Part shown: piece by piece, positions 1 to 12,100 of the stretch | How positions within the stretch are numbered: position 1 is the first letter of the stretch | How the letters are laid out: each line of letters starts with the position of its first letter | DNA from: Gordius sp. MW1 | Lineage: Eukaryota; Nematomorpha; Gordioida; Gordea; Gordiidae | Assembly (NCBI GenBank): GCA_964036665.1 | Contig: OZ038527.1 | Span: 17,506,221-17,570,220 of the forward strand | Direction: 5' to 3' | Length of the DNA: 64,000 bases | Notes under the pieces: generated by a model | The model's database searches: none | Told to the model about the DNA's origin: nothing | The model's input: only the letters and a program-made list of their open reading frames with translations | Program-made: the position numbers and the translations under genes

Positions 1-110
1 GTCTTCAAGCCATTCGAGCAGGCCATTCACTTCCCGTTGAATATTAACGATTTTAAGGTATATCGACAGAGGCATGTTCTCCATGATCCGCTTCAAAGAA
101 ATCCAACTCG
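1..110 (-). CDS. GTF3C1: GTF3C1 exon 11 (partial, runs off left edge)
   Basis: The acceptor TAG lies at 113-111. The exon opens in phase 1 and is open to base 1. It encodes the conserved block around MENMPLSIYLKIVN, which in animal GTF3C1 directly follows the tryptophan-rich WLRYIPF segment of exon 10. This places composite element copy 1 inside intron 10. Confidence 0.85.
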
Positions 111-3100
111 CTACAAAATTGTCGAAATGTTTATCTTGATAAATGAGACATTTTCATTTTTATTTAAAAATTTTATTAATTGCTATGCAATTTATGGGCT
201 CGTTTTTGGTTGTCCGTCGTCCGTCGTCCACCAAGTTATTGGCGCCAGCTATGTGACCTCGATATCCCGGGTTCAAGCCAGGGAGAGGACGATTTTTTTT
301 TTGAATTTTTTTTAAATTAAATTAATATTTTGTTCTTGTTAATACTATTGATAATATGAATTTTTGACCATCCGCTGGCTACTGACCAATGAAAAAAATG
401 ACCATTGGCCAAATAAAGCGAAATTCTTAATTGCTATATGCAATTTATGGTATTTTTCGTCTTTGAATAGGTTAACATTGATAATTACCCTATGCCCTTT
501 CCTATAAGGGCCTACGCCTCTACTGATATGGGTCCTTGTGCCCCTTACCAAAGCCTATGCCTTTACTGATATGGGTCCCTGTGCCTTTTACCAAACCCTA
601 TGCCTTTACTAATGTGGGTTCGAATCCCGGAGAGGGCAAAATTTTTATTTATTTTTTAAATTAAATTAATATATTGTTCTTGTTAATACCATTGATAATG
701 TGACCTTTTGGCCGTCCGCTGGCTACTGACCAATGAAAAAAATGACCATTGGCCAAAGTATAAATCGAAATTTTTTTTCGTTTTTGAATTGGTTAACATT
801 GATAATTACCCTATGCCCTCCCCTACAAGGGTCTATGTTTCATTATCTATATATTTTCACGCTCTTCGGTGTCTTGCACCGAATGTCTTGTCACGCATCG
901 AATGTCTTCTCACGCTGTTTACTTTTAATTTTAATTAATTTAACTAGTTTGTATGTTCGAATCCCGGAGTTTTTTTGACTCTTATGATTGTTCTTGTTAC
1001 TACCATTGATAATAAGACTTTTTGGCCGTCCGCTGGCTGCTGACCAATGGAAAAAAATGACCATTGGCCAAAATGTGTATCGAAATTATTTTTTTCGTTT
1101 TTTTTGACTATTATGATTGTTCCTGTTATTACCATTACTATTGTGACTTTTTGGCCGTCCGTTGGCTGCTGACCAATGGAAAAAAATGACCATTGGCCAA
1201 AATGTAATTCGAAAATTTTTTTTTCGTTTTTTTTTCGACTATTATGAATTTATATCCACTTTTACTGTGTCCTGGCTGCTGACCAATGGAAAAAATGACC
1301 ATTGGCCAAAATATGATTCGAAAATTTTTTTTCGTTTTTTTTGACTCTTATGAATTTATATCCACTTTTACCGTGTCCTGGCTGCTGACCAATGGAAAAA
1401 AATGACCATTGGCCAAATTGTGAATCGAATTTTTTTTCCGTTTTTTTGACTCTTATGATTGTTCCTGTTAATACCATTGATAATATGACTTTTTGGCCGT
1501 CCGCTGGCTGCTGACCAATGGAAAAAAATGACCATTGGCCAAAGTGAGCATCAAAAATTTTTATTCCGTTTTTTTGGCTATCATTGACTTATAGAGTATC
1601 TGATGGTACTGACCAATGAAAAAAATGACCATTGGCCAAATTTTATATATAACCTAAAAATTTTATATAGATGGTCTAACAGACAGCCAACTATGTAATA
1701 TATATTTTTAACCTTATAAATGTATATATATTTTTTTATTGGGTTAATATATTTCATTTAATTAGATTGTGATTTCATAGAAAACCTAAAAAGTAATAGT
1801 CAATAAAATATAGGTATTAGATTCTAATTTACGATACAATATTCATAGCCCGTTCTTTCTAATTAAATTCAATCTACAATTAAACTATTAAAACACGAAT
1901 TGTACTTTATTAGATGGCGCGCGTAAGTTTATATAATTAGTAAAATTTTCTACGTGTTATAGATATTACACCGCACGTGTGGCCGGGAAATGTCCGATAT
2001 TTTTAAAACGAAAAGGTATTTTAGGAATCTGAAAAGGCTATTTTACCCCTGGCCGCCCTGGGCACCTACCGGTAAAGCTTCGAGCGAATCGGGCGGGTAG
2101 TTTCAGAATTTAAAACTAAAAGGAATTTTTATTTTAGTTTTTTTTCTTTAAAATTTAATTAATATTATGTTCTTGTTAATACCATTGATAATTTGACTTT
2201 TTGACCGTCCGCTGGCTACTGACCGATAAAAACTTTATTATTTCATTATCTATATAAATAACATAATAACTTCTACTATTTTAATACCGGGTGGTGTGAC
2301 GGGTTATAGCGCACGGCTTGTAAACAGGGTGACCTGGATGTCCCTGGTTCAAGCTCGGGAGAGGGCAAAATTTTTTTATTTTTTTTTTTAAATTAAATTA
2401 ATATTTTGTTCTTAATATCATTGATAATATGACTTTTTGATCGTCCGCAGGCTACTGACCAATGGAAAAAATGACCATTGGCCAAATAAATCGAAATTTT
2501 TTTTCGTTTTTGAATTGGTTAATATTGATAATTACCCTATGCCCTCCCCTACAAGGGTCTATAACTAATTATTTTGCATTTAATACCCCCCTATAGGCAT
2601 TCTCGTCCCTCCCTACCTTTCTCGCCCATAAATTGCATAGCAAATATGCTACGTTTATACGGAGTATAGATGAGTCGTCCCCTTCCCTTCCCCTACTCCC
2701 CTTCCCACGAGGGCCGAAGGCCCGAGTTTTAATGTAATATTGAAATACGGTTTGGGTATTATGAAGAGAAGAACCGATTTACGACCGGTAGTAACCGCGA
2801 AGTAATTATAACTCTAATTTATATGTCACCTAGTGCAATCTTTGAATTAGAGACTTATTTGGCTAAATTTATCCCTATCTCTTTTAACACGTGATTTGAT
2901 TTTAAGTAACCATCCGTCGTAAATCGAACCCACTATTCATAATTAATGATTTTTTTTCCATGAATGATAATGATTGTGCCGTTAGAATTAAAATTTTTAT
3001 ACATTATTTATAAAATTTAAAACCATAAAATTTATAATGAAAAATTCTCCTTGTATGTCATAAATGTATATATTTAAACAACTTATCCATAAGACGGTAG

Positions 3101-6100
3101 AAGGAACGCGATATAATTAAAAACAACAACCACGTGATTAAAATATAACCCCAACAATGCATAGTTCTACAATTCTGGGGAAAATTTATCAGAAACCACG
3201 GACTACATCTAAGTCATAATTGGCTTCTTTTAACAAAAAAGCGCTAACTTTTCTTAGATTCTCTGGAGAAGGGTATGTATCGTAGCCAGGGTGGAAAGTG
3301 TTCGTCGCGGTACTTTACGATTCCCAGGTCAGCGTTGTCAATATCGCCCGCGGGGAGTTCGATAGAATCGAGGTAGAACAAATACTTGTGCATTTCACGG
3401 CACTTTTCAAATCTGACCATGTTCCCGTATGTTTTATCTTATAATACAAAAAACTTAATAAATACAGTTTTTTAAAGATTAACAATCACATTAAGTGAAA
3501 GCAAATTTTTTAATGTAAAATTTACAAAAATCTCATCAAATCAATTATAAAAAGTTTTATGGAGTTGGGATGACACAGATAAGGATGTTATAAACATTTC
3601 TCATAATTTTCTCAAGGTAAGACAGGCTTATGTATCATAACTAAGAATTATAAATATATTTGGCGATTTTTAATTGTAGTAACGGTCTATGCTGTTAAAC
3701 TGTGTCCAATTTAATCCTATTCATATTTAATTTACACAATGTCTGATTAACTTGAATACCAAAGGCTGATATAAAAGATATTACTCGCACATTAATAGTA
3801 TAATTATACCAAAGATTAACTTTTAACAAAAAACAATTTAACATACTTTTCATTCAGACATATATACATGGGCGTAGCGAGGATTGTAACTAGATGAAGG
3901 GGGGGGGGCAATAATGCTTTAGGATGATGCAAAATAATTATTTCTTTAAAATTTAGGCTAAAAATATATATGTTTTTTAAAATTTCTTGATATAGGGGGG
4001 GGGGCAGCCTTTCCTCCCAAGCTATCTTTTACAACACCCATTTATGTATAATCGCAAAATGTTCCCTAAATTCTAAATATTCCACTTCCTTACTCAGACA
4101 ACAACTTGAGATTGTTATAGTGTGGTAAAGCTTTAAAGTCTTTGCCATCCAGTGGGCCATTTAAACAATGATTTAGTTTGCATTTATAAATATGTCTTTT
4201 TAGCTTTTGTGACTTCGTCTTACAAATAAACTTTTAAATCAAAAAAAAATATGGACGTATACCTATGTTGGGAACTAGGGCGATATGAAGGTCCGGTTCC
4301 TTATGTAGCGTAAGAGGATTATCTTTATTCATACACATCTTGTGGATAGCGTCTAATTCGTTGCTTTTCATATATCTGTGCATCGATTTTGATGTATCTA
4401 ACGCGCTAGGCACGTATTCGTCAAGCACAATATCTCCTTCCCCCTAACAATTAAAATTTGTAAGATTAAATTCGAGAGCAAAAATTTTAAACATGCTTTT
4501 TTATATAATTTCATATGGCGTTCGTTCTTAAAATAGTAGTTGTCAAAGGGGTATAGTATAATAAACCAGTTGAACAAGCAGCAGATATTAGCAGTTGAGA
4601 TTTATAAATTATGTGGGGACTAGCTAGTCAGGTCGGGGTTAGAAAATAAAATGCAAACATTATTTTTTTTCATTGACAACAAATTTCCAAAATTTCAGTT
4701 TTATATTATAAACCAACAAGTTGGACACTACACAAATGACAATCACTTAACCTTCGTCGAAAGTAAGCGTATTGCAATTAAAAAATTCTACAAAAGGTTT
4801 AATTTCATATTTTTAATATAACTTAATTATGAAATTAAATACATGAAATAAAGTGCATATCAATTAACATATATATTTTAACAATCTTACATTAAATAGG
4901 ACTCTTTAAATACATTATTAACCTATAAATATTAAAAAAACTATAATAAAAGACATAGCATTATAATTAAAGAAGAATCACTAATAATTATTTGTTGAAA
5001 TGATATTATATAATTCAAAAATCAGGAAGAATCAAAGTAATGGAGTAATGCGAAAATTGGAAATAAAAAAATTTATATATAAATTTGCAATTACGTCTTT
5101 AATGTCGTTTTCTCTCTTAACTTTGAGGTTTTCCAAGGGTTTATCATCAATCAATAAGTGGTCGTCGAGAGCAGGCGATTGCTTGTGATTCATTTTCAGC
5201 AATTCTATGTATTTCAAAACTGTGGGATCATCAATCGTCACATCTGACGAAGTAATCAGAGCCGCATCGACCTGGGTGTAAAATTACTTGAAATATTTAA
5301 ACTTTTTTTTTATCTTAAAAACTAATAAATGTAAATTCATTTGATATAACATAACTTCTTATCTTAAAAAACTAATCTAAAAAACAATAATATCGTTCTT
5401 TAAATTCCTCATTCGCTTATGAGGACATTCCATGTCGAATCGTCAACTAAAAGACGATTTTCGACCGACTAACTCAGATTTGGATAATTTTTAAGGAGGG
5501 TGTAGGCCTCACATATTGTAATAATTTCTGAAAATTTTAACCATTTAGCGTCATAGATGGCCAAAATCAAGCTCGGATCAATTTTATTATTTCTGCCAAA
5601 AGTATTGGTCTTTTACTTTGATGTATTAGGTTCCTAAGGAATTTCCCTATCAAAACAATTTAACCAAAAACCTCAAACTAGTGCGGTTAAATTTTGGCGG
5701 TCAAATTAATTTAATTAGTTATAAATATTTCGATTCTCTACCCTAAACTTCTCATGAAAAACTTCTGACATCCAAGTTATCTAATTTAAAATACCGTTAA
5801 AACCATATATAGCAGTAATTTTTCAGCAAAATTTATGTCTGTTGTTGTTTCCGCTCAACAGATATAATAGCTCAAACAAAATCTCTTTGAATATTTTTTT
5901 CAAATTTCCACCTTCTCCCCTCCACCATAAAAAAAATAAAACCAACTCTTACAAAAACAGACTCCACCATTTTGAAGTTTGGCAGGCTATTTAAATTTTG
6001 GCCAACAATAAAATAGAAAAAATTCATTTATAACGTTGCGATTAAAGCTTGTTTTGTTCATACTGAAGAATTGGATTTAATGGAAAGTTTGATGATGCGG

Positions 6101-9100
6101 ATAGCTTTCAAAGCTATTAGCCTATCGACGAGTTTGGTAACCGTTTTGCGACATATGGTGTAAGGTGACCCCTTTTTACTTTCGTGTTCTTTCAACGCAT
6201 TGTACAACCCATAATAATTGCACAAAACTCTGTGTTGGAATTAAAATCAATTGACATGGTTAAAATTTGAAGAAAAAAACAACGAAAATTGATGTTGTAT
6301 TTGAATAATTTTGTGTAAATATATTCCCTTTAAAATCCAACAAAACAAAATTCTTCGTGGAACGGTAAGTTGAAAATTTATAAATTAATTCCAAAGTTAA
6401 ATTTGTTGCATTCATTAAGGCTTATTTACACAAAATGATAAATTTATAAAATATAATATGAATTTCTCGCTAACTATTTCAATATTTAACTTTGTCAAAT
6501 AAATAAAAAATATATAACATTTATAGTAGTAATAACCGTTTTGAACTGATGTAGTTGATAATAAATCTCATTCGGTCCAAGGTTAAAGTAGAGATTTGAT
6601 CGGATTTGGATATTTTTTTTATGAGAGCCTTACCATTTTCATCCACCTTTTCGATCAAACTTTGCTCCGCTTTGTGAAAGCTTAAAAACCAAATGCATAC
6701 ATTAGTTATGGATATAAAATTATAGAAATAAAGTATCCCATTTATATTTAAATTTTGCTAGGTCTACATTGTACCAAAGAAAGTTATGTAAGCAAAGAAA
6801 AAATGTGATATAATGGAAACTAGCTTCCAAAACAGTGGCCTAAATATATCGTGTGCCATAATATATCCTCAAGATTGGCAAAAAACTACTATTCATTCCT
6901 ATAGACTAGTGTTGTACAAACGGCTGGGTTTTGTTTGGTCGACCTTTGATTTAGTCGCCTAAACACGAGCAGACCAAAGAGTACAACACTACTATCTAGA
7001 CTAATAAATTGCTCAAATTTTATGTCTACACTCAAGCACATAAATGGCTAATAATGAACGCCATTTCAGAAATCTACTTAGTTTCTATATATAGAGATGG
7101 ATGGATGGAATTGGTCAATAATCATTGATATCATTTAATTTAACAACCCATTTTACCTATTGTAACGTTAGAATTAATTAACACTAGGGCTGCACCGATA
7201 TTGGTATCGGTATCGGTACCGATATCACGATTTTTAACGATATCGGTATCGGTACCGGTACCGATACTTGAAACTTTTTTTACAAATATTATATTTGTTA
7301 GAGCTGTATATCTATAATATACTTTTTAAATTAAATTTTACTTAATTGCCCTTAAATCTAATTTATTTTTTCATTGATTCATTTATTCAAATTTCTACCG
7401 CCACTTATTTATATTATTATGTAAGTTAGTTTCGTATTTACAAATTATAATATAATGTATTTATTTTTATATTATTAATTGCTATGCAATTTATGGGCTC
7501 GTTTTTTGTTGTCCGTCCGTCTGTCCGTCCGTCTGTCTGTCCGTCCGTCCATCCCTATCTATTTGCATTGGGTATATTAGGTTATCGCTTTTTTAAATTA
7601 ATGCATGAGAAAGAGGTGCCCCACCCCTCATCTCTATCTCCCTCGCTGTGTTATTTTTTAAATTAATGCATAAGAGGTGCCCCACCCCTCATCTCTATCT
7701 CCCTCGGTGTGTTATATATAAGATTTGTTAAATTATCTATTATATAATAAACATAAATAAAAGTTGTTCTTTTAATTGCTATGCAATTTAACTAGTTATA
7801 TAATAAACATAAATAAAAGTTGTTTACTTTTAATTGCTATGCAATTTAACTAGTTTTTGTTATATAATAAACATAGATAAAAGTTGTTTACTTTTAATGC
7901 TATGCAATTTAACTAGTTATACAATAAACATAAATAAAAGTTGTTTACTTTTTGTTTGCTATGCAATTTAACTAGTTTTGGGGTTAGAATTAGAGCCCTG
8001 CAAAGTCACTTTTTTTCAACCCGAACCCGACCCGACCCGAAAGCGTTTTCAATTTTTCAACCCGAACCCGACCCGACCCGAAAGCGTTTTCAATTTTTCA
8101 ACCCGAACCCGACCCGAAAGCGTTTTTAAATTTTCAACCCGAACCCGACCCGAAAGCGTTTAAAAAATTTTCAACCCAAAAACGCCCAGATAGGAAAGCG
8201 TTTTAAATATTTTAAATTGATTTGCTAAAATAAATAGGCAGCTTTCAGAAACAATTTGACGCCAAGAATTTGAATAATAAATTTATTTGAGAGAATTATT
8301 ATAATTATGTATAAATATAATAGCGTCTACAATTTCAGGCCGTAAACTCGACCTCCTATCTTCTAAAATTCGTCCAGCTGTAGAAAAAGATCTCTCGCTG
8401 GACGCAGAGGATGCAGGTATGGCCAGAAATTTACGAGCCAATAACCCTAAAACAGGATATTTATAAGAATATATCCTCCACCATTCTAATGAGTCGTATG
8501 CTTCATCCTTTTTTGTAAGTTTATAATGAATATATTCATCAAGTTCATCTTTTTCTTGGACATTTTCATCCGCACATTCCTCCCAACCAGAAAAATCCAT
8601 AAAAGACATGTTAGCATTCTTTTCTAAAATATACGTTAACATGAATTTATATGTTAAATACCTAGCTGATTAATTTCCTTTGGTGGCTCACTTTCAACCA
8701 CTGTGTTTTCCTTTAGACTTTCATAGCTTTTATCATTCATTATTAACCTAATCTCATCATAGAGCTCATTAAGCTCTTCAGGCTGCATCATTTTCATTTG
8801 TTTGTATTTAGGTGTTAGAAATGTAGCTATTTTGTGGTACATATCTAGAAGGAATTTTTCATTTAAAATTTGCTTGCACCTTTTGGCAAGCAAATGTAGT
8901 TCTGATTCAATGTCATAATTTTTGGTAAAGTCATTTAGTTTGTAAAAATATAACAGGACTTTATTTAAAGTTGGGGCCTTGTCAGCCTCAAGCTCTGTCA
9001 TGGCCATATTGAATGGCATTAAGAACTTTGTCAACTCTTCAAGCATATAAATGTCAATACATTTTATCTTTGAAGGGTCCCCGGTAGAGGTCAAAAGCGT

Positions 9101-12100
9101 TTCGACCTCTTCATAATTCTTCAGAACTGAATCTAGCATTTTAAAACGGCTATTCCACCGTGTCTCTACATACCCATGTAACTTTCTATCTAATCTATTG
9201 ATTAAGCTAAAATTATAAGCATATAATTAGTATAAATAAATATTATACCCAGACTGTTTCATATACGTAACTAAATCCGCTCTCCTACGTCCTCGTCGTG
9301 CAGGGGGGACAACAGATCCTAATATCTGGCTAAAGGAGAAACGGTCCGTGTTACTCAGAAAGACTGCTGAAAATGTTAAAGTGACACGGCTCATACCTTT
9401 CTATATGTGGATTCGTTTATATGGAAAGGTTTCAAAAGAATGGTCCTTTAGAACTCACCCTCTAAGGAAAACGACTCAAACCCCTGTGATCTGGGGTCAG
9501 AATAGGATCTCCGCTCCTCGCGAATCGTACAAACCGACGAAGAGGTTGGCGCCAGGAAGGGCATCCGGCTGTAAAACCTGCTCCAATCTCCCCCTATGAA
9601 TACAAAGGCGAATGGGCGGGGTACAGCCCTAAGTACCCCGTGGGTTAACTCATCGACCTACGTCAAAAAGAAAGATGAGGATCCTGGCCAAATCGTTTTG
9701 GGAACTCCGCAAGGATTCCCTCCTAATGATGGTCATCGACCTGAAAATATTCGAGGAGGCCGGTCTAAAGGCTACACCCTAAGGGTTGCAACCTGGAACA
9801 TAGGGAGCATGACGGGAAGAGCGGGCGAGGTAGTGGAAGCACTCAATCGGAGAAGGATAGATATATGCTGCATACAGGAGACAAGGTGGAAAGGAGAGGG
9901 TGCTAGGATGATGGGAGCCATTGGTGCGCGGTATAAATTATACTGGCAAGGGCACAAGGATGGAAAAGCTGGTATAGGAATACTTGTCGCTGAGAAATGG
10001 GTGGACAAAGTTATCGATGTCAAGCGATGGAATGACCGGATTATAGTTATAAAGATGGCGATGGGAGAAAGGCTATTCAACGTTATATCGGCCTACGCCC
10101 CTCAAGTAGGAAGAAGCGATGAAGAAAAAGACATTTTCTGGGATCGTCTGATGGAAATTACTTCCCACCTTCAAGAATCTATTATTTTAGGCGGGGATCT
10201 AAACGGACATGTTGGCGCGAATATCGATGGTTATGAAGGTGTCCATGGTGGTCACAGCTACGGAACCAGGAACACGGAGGGGGAACGCATTCTGGATTTT
10301 GGGGACGCTACTCAGATGGTTATATGCAATACTTTCTTCAAGAAAGAAGACAGGAAGCTTATAACCTATGAATCGGGCACCCTCAAAAGTACTGTCGATT
10401 ATATGATGGTCAAAAAATCGGACAGATGTATGGTGAAAAACGTCAAGGTTGTCCCTGGGGAAGAATGCGTGACACAACACCGTCTTATTGTTGGGGATCT
10501 CGTAATGAAGGGGCTTATAAATCCAAAGAAACGCTATATCCCGAGACTCAAGGTGTGGTGTTTGAAAGATGATACTCAAAAGAGGGATTTTGCCGAAGCA
10601 CTTGATGGAACCTCAGTGGAGATGGCGAAGAACGTAAACGACAAATGGACGGCTATGAAGAATGCTTGGCTTGACACAACATCGCGCGTGTGTGGTTGGA
10701 CAAAGGGGCCCCCAAGACATAAGGAAACTTGGTGGTGGAACTCTGAGGCGGCTAAAGCTATCGAAGATAAAAGGCGTTGCTATAAAGTCTGGCATGAATC
10801 TCAACAAAGGTGCGATAAGGTTATGTATCAAGAGGCTAAAAGAATTGCAAGAAGGACCGTCGCCAGAATAAAGGAAACAAAAAGATGCGAGTTTGCTCTA
10901 CGCCTTGACTCAGAGGAAGGGAAGAAAAACATGTTTCGTGTAGCCAAACAAATGGCGAAAGAACGACTCGATGTTGTGGCGACTAAATGCGTTAAAACGC
11001 CGGCGGGTAACATCATCTCCCATGGCGATGGAATCAAAAAAGTTTGGGAAGACTATATGAAACGACTCTTAAACGAAGAGAATACCTGGGACAATGACGT
11101 TGTTTGTGATAAAGTGGAGGGACCCTGCTGCTGGATTGGGACTGACGAAATTCAGCGTGCCATAAAGAAAACGAAACAAGGTAAAGCGGCAGGCCCAACA
11201 GGAATAGTGGCGGAGATGGTAAAAGCTTCTGGACATTTGGGAGTCGTTTGGCTTACACAGCTGTGTAATGCCATAATTCAGGAAGGGACTATACCTAGCG
11301 ATTGGAAAAAGAGCGTTCTTCTACCAATCTACAAAGGAAAAGGCGACCCACTTGACTGCGGATCATATCGGGCTATTAAGCTCCTCGACCAAACTATGAA
11401 AGTTATAGAGAGGGTGCTCGAGAAAAGAACCCGGGAACAAACGAACATCGACGCTATCCAGTTCGGATTTAAACCAGGGAAAGGGACCACCGATGCCATC
11501 TTTATAGTACGACAGATGCAAGAAAAACACCAAGCAAAAGGGAAAAGACTATACTACGCCTTCGTAGACCTAGAGAAAGCGTTCGATCGGGTGCCGCGGG
11601 AAGTTGTAAAATGGGCTCTTAGGAAAACAGGTGTGGAAGAATGGTTGGTTACGGCTGTGATGGTTATGTATGACGAATCTCAAACAGCAGTGAGGACCCA
11701 CGATGGCGATAGCGAAAGCTTTGAAGTGAAGGTTGGGCTACACCAAGGTTCCGTTTTAAGCCCCCTACTTTTCATACTCGTAATGGAGGTGGTGACAAAA
11801 GAACTGCGAGATGGACTTCCATGGGAACTTTTATACGCCGATGATCTCTTGATAATGGCTGAGAGTGAGGCTGATCTCTTTAAAAAGATACAAAAATGGA
11901 AAAACGGAATGGAGAAAAAGGGCTTAAAAGTTAACATGGGAAAAACAAAGGTGATGTTTGGCGGGAAAAGTACGAAGAGCGCCGAGACAACTTGCGCCTG
12001 GCCCTGTAGCGTATGTCACAAAGGAGTGGCTAGCAACTCTATACAATGTACAAAATGCCTAGGATGGGTTCACAAAAAATGTAGCGGTGTGAAAGGAAGT

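Larger units (their letters stand above)
178..2731 (+). mobile_element. Composite tandem-repeat element, copy 1 (in GTF3C1 intron 10)
   Basis: The element begins near ATTGCTATGCAATTTATGGG and ends near the hairpin GGGCCGAAGGCCCGAG at about 2711-2726. The same two ends bound copies at 7468-15618 and 35097-37057. The interior holds roughly eight copies of a ~115-125 bp unit between 360 and 1640. Each unit contains the inverted pair TGACCAATGG and CCATTGGCC. Three tRNA B-box-like stretches are also present (about 267-277, 609-619 and 2340-2350). The segment 1660-2150 shares nothing obvious with the other copies, so this copy is rearranged. No coding sequence is visible. Class unknown; the layout recalls Helentron-associated HINE elements, but this is only a guess. 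Confidence 0.6.

Noticed and set aside
600..650. tRNA gene (GGTTCGAATCC)
   Set aside because: Only the B-box part is present; no acceptor stem or anticodon arm can be folded. Treated as a SINE-like relic in the composite element.
3195..3320. Alternative minus-strand frame (NTFHPGYDTYPSPENLR) over GTF3C1 exon 10
   Set aside because: It starts after an in-frame stop, and the other frame joins exons 9 and 11 with correct phases and conserved motifs.
7978..8163. Arginine/proline-rich small proteins
   Set aside because: They are translations of the ACCCGA subterminal repeats of hAT-b.
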